This document shows positions 10,277 through 20,818 of a stretch of 64,000 bases of DNA, in pieces. The DNA lies in NCBI RefSeq assembly GCF_000025845.1, contig NC_014014.1:758995-822994 (forward strand), written 5' to 3'. This stretch comes from Mycoplasma crocodyli MP145. Lineage in GTDB: Bacteria; Bacillota_I; Bacilli_A; Mycoplasmatales; Metamycoplasmataceae. Position numbers and translations under genes: made by a program. The number at the start of each line of letters is the position of its first letter. Position 1 is the first letter of the stretch. The notes under the pieces are model-generated. The model worked only from the letters and a program-made list of their open reading frames with translations, searched no databases and had not been told where the DNA came from.

Positions 10277-12217
10277 TTATAGATCGATGTTCTTTACGTA
10301 TTTTGCATTCTTTTCTATAAATTCTCTTCTTGGTTCAACATTTTCACCCATAAGAGTTGAGAATGCTCAATCTGCTTTATAAGCATCTTCTATTTGAACC
10401 TGAAGCATTTTTCTGTTTTTAGGATCCATTGTGGTTTCTCACAATTGTTCTGGATCCATTTCTCCAAGTCCTTTGTAACGTTGAATATTGATTTTTTGTG
10501 TTGGATTTAACTTTGTAATAATTTCGTCTTTTTGAGCGTCGTTATATGCATATTCAACTGTTTTATTTTGTTGAATTTTATAAAGTGGTGGTTGAGCAAT
10601 GTAGATAAAACCATATTCAATTAGTGGTTTAAAATAACGGTAGAAGAAGGTTAATAACAACGTTCTAATGTGAGCTCCATCAACGTCAGCATCGGTCATT
10701 ATAACAATTTTATGATACCTTAATTTATTGATATTAAACGTATCACCTAAACTTGTACCAAGCGCTGTTACAAGCGACATAATTTCTTCATTATTAACAA
10801 CCCTATCTTGTCTTGCTCTTTCTACATTAAGCACCTTTCCTCTAAGTGGTAAAATAGCTTGTGTATTTCTATCTCTTCCCATTTTAGCACTACCACCAGC
10901 TGAATTACCTTCGACTAAATATAATTCTGAAACTTCTGCATTCTTTGAAGCACAATCAGCTAATTTTCCAGGAAGACCTCCATTGTCAAATGCACTTTTT
11001 CTTTTTGCATTATCTCTAGCTGCATTAGCAGCAAGTCTTCCTTTACGAGCATAAACCGCATTTTCTATTATCTTTTTAGATAGAACGGGATTTTCATTTA
11101 ACAGTCTTTCGAATACTTCTGAAAACACTTTATTAACGGCCATTCTAGCATCCTTAGAACCAAGTTTACCTTTAGTTTGACCTTCGAATTGTGGATCTGG
11201 ATGTTTTACCGAAATAATTGCTGTAAGCCCTTCGGTTAGATCTTCTCTTGAAAATTTTTCTGCTTCATTTTTAATTATTCCGTTTTCAATTGCATAATTA
11301 TTCACAATTCTCATAACTGAATCGTAGAAACCAGAAACATGAGTTCCACCTTCATGAGTAGCAATGTTATTTGCATATGAAATAATATTGCTTCTAGGAA
11401 AATCACTTAAATATTGTGCCGCTATTTCAACACCAATACTTCTTTCGTTTCCATTGTGAACTGATAAATATGTTCCTTCTGCGAAAATAACTTCCTGGTT
11501 GATTGGTGTATAACCTTCATTTAACTCATTAACATAGTCAATAATTCCATTGTCAAATTTGAATTCTTCATAAGTATTGTCTCTTAAATCTTTAACACTT
11601 ACAAAAAGTCCTTTGTTAAGGTGTGCAATTTGCTTAGCATGGTCGACAACAAGTTCTTTATCAAAAGGAACTTTTTCCATAATGGTAAAATCTGGATGAA
11701 ATTCAATTTTGGTTCCGCTTGAATCACCTTCATATGTTCCTATAACTTCTGTTGATTTAATAGTAACACCACCATTAGCAAACTCAGCAAAGTGAATTTT
11801 TCCTTCTCTTTTTACTCAAGCCTTCATTGAATCACTAAGTGCGTTAACTACACTAGCCCCAACTCCGTGAAGTCCTCCTGAAACCTTGTAAGCATTGCTT
11901 TCAAATTTTCCTCCGGCATTAAGTTTTGTTAAAACAACTTCAAGAGCGCTTATTCCAAAACGCTCATGTATTCCAACCGGAATTCCACGCCCATTATCTT
12001 CAACTATTATTCTATCATCATCAGTTATTGTGATTTGAATTATATTAGCAAAACCAGCCATAGCTTCATCAACTGAGTTATCTACAATTTCTCAAATCAT
12101 ATGGTGTAGCCCATCTTTCGAAGTTGTACCAATGTACATACCAGGTCTTCTTCTAACGTGTTCTAAACCTTCTAGAAATTTGATATTACTTGCTTCATAA
12201 TTATTGTTTTTTTCCAT
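10277..12217 (-). CDS. gyrB: DNA gyrase subunit B
   Basis: The ATPase subunit of DNA gyrase (646 aa). The GHKL ATPase domain carries [20 protein letters not shown] and [15 protein letters not shown] (residues ~45-125). The TOPRIM domain carries [25 protein letters not shown] and [16 protein letters not shown]. The C terminus ends VEPRREFIE...VKNIDL. The GRDR, LRGK and IAQPPLYKI wording favours GyrB over its paralogue ParE. EGN replaces the common EGD in the TOPRIM metal motif. The ATG at 12217 has an AAAGGTGG site seven bases upstream. It is transcribed alone; no gyrA lies in this window. Confidence 0.92.
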
Positions 12218-12365
12218 AGTTCCACCTTTTGAAATATTATTTATATTATATATTAAATAAGCAAATTCATCATACTTAAATATAAGAAAATTATAGTTAT
12301 TAAATGATAGAAAAATATAATTATGAAAGTTTTTTTCATTCTTTCCTTTCGGATTTTGCTACTTA

Positions 12366-12392
12366 ATAAAAAAACACAGATTAACTGTGTTT
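12366..12392 (-). terminator. Terminator after the coiled-coil surface protein gene
   Basis: Hairpin AAACACAG (12372-12379) with CTGTGTTT (12385-12392). On the minus strand a run of seven U residues follows. Confidence 0.8.
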
Positions 12393-12398
12393 GTAAAA

Positions 12399-15300
12399 TT
12401 AAGCTCTAGCTTTTTTTGTAATTAATGCAACAATTAATAACATAGCTAATCCACTTAGTACTATTCCTAAAATTAACATAGCTGTTTTTAGTTTACTATC
12501 TGGTTTAAGTTTTGATAATCTATCACTAATTAAGTTTTTCAATTGTTCATTAGATGAAGGACTTTCATTAAGAACCTTTAATGAAGGGTCTAATTCTTTA
12601 GAATCTTTTAATGTAAGTTTTTTATTCTCTTTATCTAAACTATTTACTTTATCATTAAAGTTATTGTAATTATCAACTACTTTACTTAATTCTTGGTATT
12701 CTTCATCGCTCATATTAGCTTTTAAGAAATCAAAAGTATTCATATCAATATTTTTGTGATTAATAGCATGATCATTTACAATTGAATTTATAAGTTTCTT
12801 ATTAACTTCTGCTTTATCTGCTAAATATTTATCATGTGTTTCAACACCACCTTTATTATCAATAAAGGTTTTATATGATTCTTTTAAGTCGGTTAATAAA
12901 GCTTCATTATCTTTATTGTTTTTACCAATCGAATCTTTTATTGATGCATAAATACTATCAATATCTGTTTGTGCTTTATCGTATGCTTGTTTTTTAAGTT
13001 CTTTATCCTTGGCATCACCTTCTTCAATAGCTTTTTTATCAATAAGATATTGTTTCTTAGATTCAAGTTTTTGTTTTTCACTCGATAGGGCAGTTTGAAC
13101 TTCAGGGTTTTTAGAATCGAGATCCTTAAGAGCAGCTTCTATGCTTGTTAAATCATTATAGTCTAATGTATTATCTGCTTTATTTAGTAATTGGTCATGA
13201 GTTTGTTTGAATAATTTAATTTGCTCATCATTTTGTACTTTTTTTGCTTCAGCATCTTTTTTGTCAAGAAGATATTGTTTTTGTGCATCAAGTTTTTGTT
13301 TTTGTTCAGCAAGAGCAGTTTTAACTTCTTGGGTTTTAGATTCAAATTCTTTAAGGGCGGCTTCAACTGTTTCTAAATCATTTATGCTTAAAACATCATT
13401 TGTTTTATCAACCAAAGTTTGATATTTTTCTTTAAATGATTTAATTTGTTCTTCATTAGATAATTTATTTGTTTCAAAGTTCTCTTTATCTGCTTTAGCA
13501 GTTTCTAGATTTTTTTCAATTGTTGTAGAAACCTCTTTTAACTTTTCCTTAACCAATGGATCTAAATTATCATATTCTGTTTTTGCTTCGGTCAATTTAT
13601 CTAAAGCATCTTTATTTATAGAATTACCATTTTCTGTTGTAACGGTATTGAATTTAGCTTTAAAATCTTCTGCTAGTTTTGTTGTAACTGTATCAATTTT
13701 TTCTTTAGATTCTGTTGCTTTTTTATTTAGTAATTCTTGTATTTTAACTTTTTCTTCTTCTGAATATAAGTTTCCTGTGTTAGTTAAAACGGATGCAATT
13801 TCAGCTTCCACTGAAGTGTTGAAATTTTTAAGTTTTGATAAATCTTCATTATTTGAATTAGATGTTGCAAGAATTTCAGCAACTTTTTTAAAACTATCAA
13901 TTTTTGGTTGTTTTTTGTTTGATGATTTTACTAAGAGAGGTTTTATAATATGTGATACATGCTTATTAGATGCCAAATCATTTTTATTGTTATCTAGCTT
14001 ATTTATTTCTTCCAATGTAAGTGATGTTATATCGGATTTTGATTTTGATCATATTTTTAAAACTTCTTCTATTTCATTTATTCCTTGTTCAGCCAATTTT
14101 TTTTCACCATCCTTAAACCATGAATTTACATATTTTATAACATCTTGATCATTCTTATCAAATTGTTCATCATTATGAATTGATTTTGCAATTTTTTTAA
14201 GAACTGGAATTTCATTTATATGAATTTCTGTATATTTTTTAAGTAAATCAGCAGCTAAATAAGTATATGGGTTTATCCCATTAAATTTATTATCATATTT
14301 CATTATTTTTTCATAAAAAACATTAAGTTCATTGATTTTTTCATCAAGTACATTTATTTCGATTTCTGTTGAATTAATTAACTTTATCAATTCTTCTCTC
14401 TTGTTTGCCATAGGTAAGAATATATCCATTAAAATAGGTTTTACAAAATAATAAACATCATTTTCGCCCATATTGGTAAAAAAGTTTGATATAGTAACGT
14501 ATTTTTCTGATGTGTATACCTCAAATGAGTTAATTGTTCACTCAGAGAATAATCTTTCAGATAAATCTTTATAAAATTTAAAATATCCTTGATCAAGAGC
14601 GTTTTTACCTTCAGCTTGATGAACAACGTTTCTGATTTTACGGGTCAATAATCTTTTTAATTCATCATTTCTTCCAGAATCTCCACCTTCTACAATATTT
14701 TCTGAGAATTTTTGACCAACTTTAGATAATTCTTCTTTTATGCCATTTGTATTATTTAGCATCTCGTTTGTATACAAATTCTCAAAAACATCTAAATTAT
14801 TTTTATCAAAAAAGAATTCCATATTTAGTTGATGCACTTTAGTATGAACATCATTTTTACCAGATTCTTCTAAAAGTTTATTAAAATAAAAATCCATATA
14901 TTTAAATTCTAAATCTTGATTAAATCTATCGTTAAATAAACCACCCATCAATGTTACATATTTAATAAGTCTACTCTTAAGAACTTCATAGAAAAACCAT
15001 GTTTGTTTTTCACCGCTTTCAAATAAAGTTATCAATGACTTTATTTTTTCTTTAATTTCATCCAAATTATAACTATAAAAAGCAACATTTCAAAGATTGT
15101 TTATAGTTTGCTTGTTATTTGCAACCAAATACATACTTGGAATTTTCGATGAACTAACAATAGAAAGTTCAGGATCATTATAGATAATCTTACCACTAAA
15201 TAATTGTTTGTATAAAAACGATGAATATATATTCAAATAATAAAGTTCTTTCTTATTCTTATCATATGTATTTAATGATGTAATAAAATTACTTCAATTT

Positions 15301-15953
15301 TTATCAAAATCTCTATAACCATTTAATTCGGATATTAGAGTTTGTGCATAGTTTTCACCATTTATTTTTTTATTTGTAAGATTTAATTTTTCTAATTCTA
15401 AGTTAAATTTTACAAATTCATTCAAAATTGAAAAGTTAAAATTTTCATCCACTGATGTAATTTGGTCATCATTGGTTTTATTACTATTATTAATATAATA
15501 ACTTGAAAATGAAAAGTAATTTAGTCATCTCTCTTTCTTTTGTTCGTCTGTACTAAGATTTGAAAAAATCTTTACCTTACCACTATCGTCTAAAAAACCA
15601 TTACTTATATTTATTGTATTTTCAAAATAAAACTTTAACAATTCAGTTAATGTTGCAGTTTCACTTTTCTCTAGTTCAGATGCTCTTGCAATAATATTGT
15701 TGGCACCTTCTACATTACTTAATGTAGTTATAAGTTTACTTAACTCAACCTTAAGCTTATCTATGTATGTTTTTCTCAATTCACTTCTTTTAAGAATTTC
15801 AAATTTACCATTGTTTGCAAAACTTGATACCTTTTGTGCTTCATTTGTTGGTGTTGCATCAGTGTTAGTAGCGGTAGCATCTGTTGCTGATATGGAAGCG
15901 ATCAATGCACTAGTTGCTAAAAGACTACTTCCTATTAATAATATTTTTTTCAT
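12399..15953 (-). CDS. Large coiled-coil surface protein, membrane-anchored at the C terminus
   Basis: A 1184-aa protein with no enzymatic motif that I recognise. It starts at MKKILLIG (ATG at 15953, AAAGGA upstream; an in-frame ATG at 16004 lacks a site). The N terminus is a hydrophobic signal segment without a lipobox cysteine. The first ~640 residues are mixed-helical. Residues ~700-1150 are Lys/Glu/Gln-rich and predicted as long coiled coil. Two copies of a 75-residue repeat lie at ~836-910 and ~911-985 (unit starting EQIKxFK and ending near YLxDKK). A final transmembrane helix (LILGIVLSGLAMLLIVALI) ends in KKARA. Architecture and size suit a mycoplasma adhesin or structural surface protein; the function is unknown. 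The frame is continuous with TGA = Trp. Confidence 0.8.
12999..13448 (-). repeat. Two tandem copies of a 225-bp (75-aa) in-frame repeat
   Basis: Copy 1 covers 13448-13224 and copy 2 covers 13223-12999 inside the coiled-coil surface protein. Shared protein landmarks are EQIK-FK, DLxxxEAALK, QKLxxxKQYL and DKK at identical offsets. The copies are diverged, so the duplication is old. Copy-number change would keep the reading frame. Confidence 0.75.
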
Positions 15954-16109
15954 ATTTGTTTTTCCTTTATTTAAATAAAATATGTTGTTATTATATACAT
16001 ACAATTTAACATAGAATATTTAATTAAAAATATTCATTTAAAGGATTATTCATTTAAAAATAGCACTTTTTTTTTATTATTTTCATTTATTTTTTCAAGT
16101 TATTTAGGA
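15954..16109. other. Intergenic region upstream of the coiled-coil protein gene
   Basis: AT-rich. It contains the AAAGGA site of the minus-strand surface protein gene at about 15964-15969 and an upstream TATA-like stretch (plus-strand TTATATACATAC at ~15990-16003). No further gene is seen. Confidence 0.4.
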
Positions 16110-16137
16110 ATTAAAAAAGTAGGAATTTACCTACTTT
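16110..16137 (-). terminator. Terminator after the ftsY-ylxM operon
   Basis: Hairpin AAAGTAGG (16116-16123) with CCTACTTT (16130-16137), followed on the minus strand by a U run. Confidence 0.8.
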
Positions 16138-16147
16138 AAAATTTCTT

Positions 16148-16381
16148 TTATTCAACATTCATTTTTTCATCTATCTTTTCAAGTTTTTTTATTGTTTTAG
16201 CAAGCGTATCATAAGCATTGGTCCTACTTGTTGCAAGTATTTGAGCTATTTCTCCATATGAAAGATCCTCAAAGTAAAATAACTGAAAAACTTGACTTTG
16301 TGACTGAGTTAGAAACGAAGAATACTTCTCATATAGTTTTGTATACTTTTCAATACTTTCAATACTTTTTCTATTTTCCAT
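16148..16381 (-). CDS. ylxM: YlxM-family SRP-associated helix-turn-helix protein
   Basis: A 77-aa protein with a sigma-70 region 4-like HTH: LTQSQSQVFQLFYFEDLSYG, then EIAQILATSRTNAYDTL. YlxM proteins typically sit beside ffh or ftsY and modulate the signal recognition particle pathway. Its start lies inside the 3' end of ftsY (11-base overlap), so translation is probably coupled. It is shorter than the ~110-aa Bacillus homologue, which is usual for mycoplasmas. Ffh itself is not in the window. Confidence 0.8.
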   Translation of the reverse strand: MENRKSIESIEKYTKLYEKYSSFLTQSQSQVFQLFYFEDLSYGEIAQILATSRTNAYDTLAKTIKKLEKIDEKMNVE

Positions 16382-17423
16382 TATTTTCGATTAAATCCTT
16401 AGTCATTTGATATATGAATAGATCAAGATCGAATTCTTGTAAATCATCAAGTTTTTCACCAAGGCCAAGAAGTTTAACATTTAAATCAAATTCATCTTTT
16501 ATTGATATTACAATTCCACCTTTAGAAGTCCCATCCATTTTAGTAAGAATTATTCCACTTAATTGACAAACTTCTTTAAATACTTTGGCTTGACTCAATC
16601 CATTTTGACCAGTTGTTCCATCTAAAACCAATAATGCTTCATGCGGGGCATCAGGAACAAATTTTCTAATTACTCCAAACATTTTTTCTAACTCTTTCAT
16701 TAAGTTAATTTTATTTTGAAGTCTTCCTGCTGTATCAATTATTAATAAATCATAATAGTTATTTTTTGCATATTCAAGACCTTTAAAAACAACAGAAGAT
16801 GGATCTGCACCTTCCTTATCTGGTTTAACTATGTCAACACCAATTTTATTGGCTCACACAGAAAGTTGATCAACAGCACCGGCTCTAAAAGTATCGGCAG
16901 CTGCAATAACAACTTTTTTACCTTGCATTTTATATCTGTGCGCCAATTTTGCAATAGATGTAGTTTTACCTGAACCATTAACTCCAACCATAACAAAGAC
17001 ATTAAGTCTTTCGTTCTTAAAATTAAGATTAGTATTAACTATTGTTTTATTTGTATAAATTAAAAACATTTGATCAGCAACTATCTCACCAATCATTTTA
17101 GGATCATCAATATTATTTGTTTTGACTTCTTTTTTAATTTTTTCAATTATCTTAAATACTAGATCAGTATTAATATCTGACATTATTAATACTTCTTCTA
17201 GTTCATCAAAATATTCATCATCAATTTTTTTATATTTATTTTGTAATTCAAGAAGTTTTTTACCAAATGATGAGGAACGAGAAAGTCCTGTTTCGTACTT
17301 CTCCATTTCTTTTGATTTAAGAAGTTTTTTAACTTCTTTTTCTTCATTAAGCTGTGTTAGCTCTTCTATGTCTTTGTTATTTTTTCCAAATAACTTATCT
17401 TTTAGTCTTTTAAAAATTCCCAT
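16371..17423 (-). CDS. ftsY: Signal recognition particle receptor FtsY
   Basis: The SRP receptor GTPase that docks ribosome-nascent-chain complexes at the membrane. The 350-aa product has a short basic N terminus ([14 protein letters not shown]), an N domain and the SRP-type G domain. G1 is [15 protein letters not shown] (~151-165), followed by [14 protein letters not shown]3 DTAGR, G4 [10 protein letters not shown] and the closing [12 protein letters not shown]. There is no long acidic A domain, as in other mollicutes. It is followed by the overlapping ylxM and is divergent from the hypothetical gene at 17467. Confidence 0.96.
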
Positions 17424-17466
17424 AATATATATTTTAATACTTAATTAATAATATAAAATTAAATTT

Positions 17467-17865
17467 ATGGATAATAAAAATATAACATTGGATGAATTGA
17501 TAGATTTTAATATTTCAAATAGCAAAATCATTAATAAAGAATATGCATGAATAAAAAATGTCTTTAAAGATTTCGATTACAAAAGAACTTCAAGTCTTCC
17601 TAAAAAAATCAAATACAAAAACAATATTATCAATAGAGACACATTAGTTGTCTCAAATTTAACAACTATCAAGTCAATTCTTCATGAAATGAAACTACTT
17701 AATTCAAAACATGTTTTTTTCATGGATAATTATTCATATCGTAATCACGATATCGATGATGTTATTTTAACCTTAAAAGGTAATAATAATTTAGCAGAAA
17801 ACGGAAACGAATTAATAGATTTAACTAAAACTACAAGAGTTGTTATTAATAAAATAAAAATTTAA
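17467..17865 (+). CDS. Hypothetical protein
   Basis: A 132-aa soluble, Asn/Lys-rich protein with no motif I recognise. One internal TGA reads as Trp (YAWIKN). The start is the first ATG after an AT-rich promoter-like stretch (TATAAA at 17452-17457), without a Shine-Dalgarno sequence, so the mRNA may be leaderless. It is divergent from ftsY and lies 36 bases before cmk, with which it may be cotranscribed. That it is a gene rests on the sustained open frame and sensible codon use. Confidence 0.6.
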
Positions 17866-17901
17866 TATAATTAATAATATTTTATAGGATTTGGGGTAAG
17901 T

Positions 17902-18585
17902 ATGAATAAGGTAAATATCGCTATAGATGGACCAGCAGGTGCTGGAAAATCTACAGTTTCAAAAGAGATTGCTAGGAGATTAAATTACACTTTTATTAAT
18001 AGTGGAAGCATGTACAGAGCTATAGCTTATAATGCAATTATGAATAATGTTGATTTAAATATCGAAGAAGAAGTTAATAAAACATTAAAAAAAGGAATGA
18101 TTGAATTAAAACTTGATGAAAGCGTCTGACTTAATGGAAAAGATGTGTCTAACTTAATAAGAGCAGAACATATTTCTCGCTCATCAGCTATTGTTGCAAA
18201 ATATCAACAAGTGCGTAATTTTGTTGTCGATTATATACATAATATGACCAAAACATCTAAAGGTTTTATAATGGATGGAAGAGATACAACATTCAAATTA
18301 ATGCCACATGCAGAAGTAAAAATTTTCTTGTGAGCAGACGCTAAAGAAAGAGCAAAAAGAAGATATTTACAAAATGAATCGCTTGGGTTTCAGACAAGTT
18401 TAGAAGAAGTTTTACTTGATGTAAAACATCGCGATGAACAAGACATGAACCGCAAGGTTGATCCACTTCACAAAACAGAAGATGCGACACTAATAGATTG
18501 TACTTTTATGAACTTTGAAGAAGTAGTAAATAAAATAATAGAATTGGTGAATACAACTGCTACAAAGGTAAATAATGAAAAATAA
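17902..18585 (+). CDS. cmk: Cytidylate kinase
   Basis: Phosphorylates CMP and dCMP with ATP. The 227-aa product has P-loop [12 protein letters not shown] (~7-18), the NMP-binding region [19 protein letters not shown] (equivalent to the family GRD-T-V segment), and the lid region [10 protein letters not shown]. The C-terminal [16 protein letters not shown] matches the family RDxxDxxRxxxPL signature. A GGGGTAAG element precedes the ATG. Its 3' end overlaps der by 11 bases. The cmk-der order is widely conserved in Firmicutes and mollicutes. Confidence 0.96.
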
Positions 18586-19879
18586 AATTGCAATAATAGG
18601 AAAGCCAAATGTTGGAAAAAGCACTTTTTTCAATAGACTTATTGGTAAGAAAATTTCAATAGTTTATGACCAACCAGGCGTTACAAGAGATAGACTTTAT
18701 GAAAACATTGAATGATGTGGTAGAGTTATAAAGATGATTGATACTGGTGGAATTGAAATTGAAAATAAACCATTCCAAGAACAAATCCAAATCCAAGCCA
18801 AAATTGCAATTGATGAAGCTGATGTTATTATTTTTATTTTCGATGGAACAAGCGAAATTACTAATGATGATTTGTTTATAATGAACATTTTAAGAAAGAG
18901 TAATAAACAAATAATTGCAGTAGCTAATAAACTCGAATCAAATCAGGACTTTGATTATTCATGATATAAATTAGGGGTTGAAAAAATATATGCAATTTCT
19001 GCTCTTCATGGAGAAGGTGTTGGAGAAGTATTAGATGAATGTGTTAAACATCTCGACTTTACAGATAAGCAAGAAGATGAAGAATTCAAACTTTCTATTA
19101 TCGGAAAACCTAATGCCGGTAAAAGTTCGCTTCTTAACAATCTAGCCAAAGAAAATCGTTCGATAGTTTCTGAAATAGCTGGAACCACTCGTGATTCTGT
19201 CAAATCAACGGTTCAGATTAATGGACAAAAATATAACATTATTGATACAGCTGGAATAATGAGAAAAAGTAGATTGGTTGAAAGTGTTGATCATTATGCT
19301 TTAATGAGAGCGATGAATTCTTTAAATGAAGCTGATTTATCTCTAATCATCGTAGATGCAACAAGTGATATCAGTCACTTCGATTCAAGAATAATTGGTT
19401 ATGCTTTAGAAAATCAAAAACCAATTATAGTTGTAATTAATAAATGAGATTTGGTTGAAAAAGAAACAAACACTATGGCCGAATATGAAAAGAATTTGCG
19501 CTTTAAGTTTCATTTTGTTCCATGAGTTCCATTTGTATTTATCTCTGCTAAATTTAATCAAAGAATAGAAAAATTAATTAAAACAATCGAACAAGTTAGA
19601 ACCAATTTAAACAGAGACATTAAACCTGCTCTTTTATCTAAATTTATAATGGAAACTCAAATGATACAACCTGCAGCACCATATAATGGTGGTAGGTTAA
19701 ATATCTATTTTGTAAGAAAAACATTGGATAAAATTCCAACATTTGTTTTTTACGTAAATAACAAAAAATTTATACACTTTTCATATGAAAGACACCTTGA
19801 AAATCAAATACGTTCAACATTTGATTTTACTGGATGTCCTATAAGACTTCAATTCAAGAATAAAAGTGGGTTAGAGTAA
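18575..19879 (+). CDS. der: Ribosome-associated GTPase Der (EngA)
   Basis: A double-GTPase assembly factor for the 50S subunit. The 434-aa protein has two tandem G domains. The first G1 is GKPNVGKST (~8-16), with DTGGIEIE as G3 and ANKLES as G4. The second G1 is GKPNAGKSS (~174), with DTAGI as G3 and VINKWD as G4, the Trp being TGA-encoded. A C-terminal KH-like domain follows. The start overlaps cmk by 11 bases, indicating coupled translation. A terminator lies about 95 bases downstream. Confidence 0.96.
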
Positions 19880-19973
19880 TTTAAGAATCAATATTAAAAC
19901 CTTCATATTTTATAAAAACTAACTTAAAAATAACTTTTATAATATTACTATCTATTTACATATGTTCTTCTAT

Positions 19974-20007
19974 AACAATATCCTTTTGTTAGGATATTGT
20001 TTTTTCT
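19974..20007. terminator. Terminator downstream of der
   Basis: Ten-base-pair hairpin AACAATATCC (19974-19983) with GGATATTGTT (19992-20001), then TTTTTC. It ends the der transcript on the plus strand and coincides with the end of the decayed methyltransferase on the other. Confidence 0.8.
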
Positions 20008-20726
20008 TCATCTTTTAATTGCTCAAATGGTTTTTTAAATACAACCTTATCAAAGAAAGTTTTATAGGATCAATTAAGTTATTATTATTTTTTAAGGTTT
20101 GTCGACTTTAAACATTTTTTGTTTTCTAAAATAATTAATCTGGCATGATTTTCAGAATCATCTTGATTAATAAAATTTAATGAATAAATATATTTAGACA
20201 TTTTTTTCAAAATAATTTCTTTACTTTTAACCCAAATCTTTAGTTAATTGAACAGGTACTACTTTATCTATTTGTTTATATTGCAAAGAAATTAAACATA
20301 TAAATTCTCACTCATCAAGAAAACTTTGGATTCTTGCTCTTTTGTGCTACTACGTAGTCAAATGTGTTTTGAAATTTTATAATTTACATGATAACTCGGT
20401 TCTCATAAACATTCATAATTATTTCAAAAGTTTTTCTAGAATCTTGTGTTTTTAGCACTATAACATTTTCAAATATAAATGCATAAGATTTTATTTTTTA
20501 AAAAAGTTGCATAACGATAAAAAAACAATGTACATCCCACATTATTTAAACCTAACCTTTTGCCCACATAAGAAAAATATTATCAAGAAGCCAAATTTGT
20601 TAAGAAATCTAATCCACTAATTTTTAATTCAAATAATTTTATCAAGTCTTCATTAGATATTTTCTCAACATTGCCATGAATTATGTTTCGATTTTGATTA
20701 TTTTTCTTTAATAGACTAGATTGCAT
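19990..20726 (-). pseudogene. Decayed cytosine-5 DNA methyltransferase (dcm/Dnmt type)
   Basis: No intact frame exists here, but minus-strand fragments in different frames line up in order with C5-methyltransferase motifs. A segment before the catalytic loop reads IIHGNVEKIS (near 20640-20690). Remains of the motif IV neighbourhood read SYVGKRLGLNN...TLFF (~20525-20580), as in the PCQxFSxxGKRxG region, but the catalytic Pro-Cys is gone. FENV (motif VI) and QDSRKTFE follow at ~20430-20480, motif VIII-like NTFDYVVAQK at ~20340-20370 and motif X-like VVPVQLTKDLG at ~20240-20270. Little room remains between VIII and X, so the target recognition domain has been deleted. The frame is broken by several stops and shifts. 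This is a dead remnant of a restriction-modification or orphan methylase gene. Confidence 0.72.
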
Positions 20727-20818
20727 TGTAGTAAAAATTGAATAAAATATTTTATTTATTTTGCATTACTATTTTTTTATTATTTAATATATAATAAAGA
20801 AAATATTAGGAGGATCAC

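Noticed and set aside
19990..20726. Insertion-sequence transposase remnant
   Set aside because: I first suspected a transposase, but the ordered pieces match C5-methyltransferase motifs, and no terminal inverted repeats or target duplications are visible.
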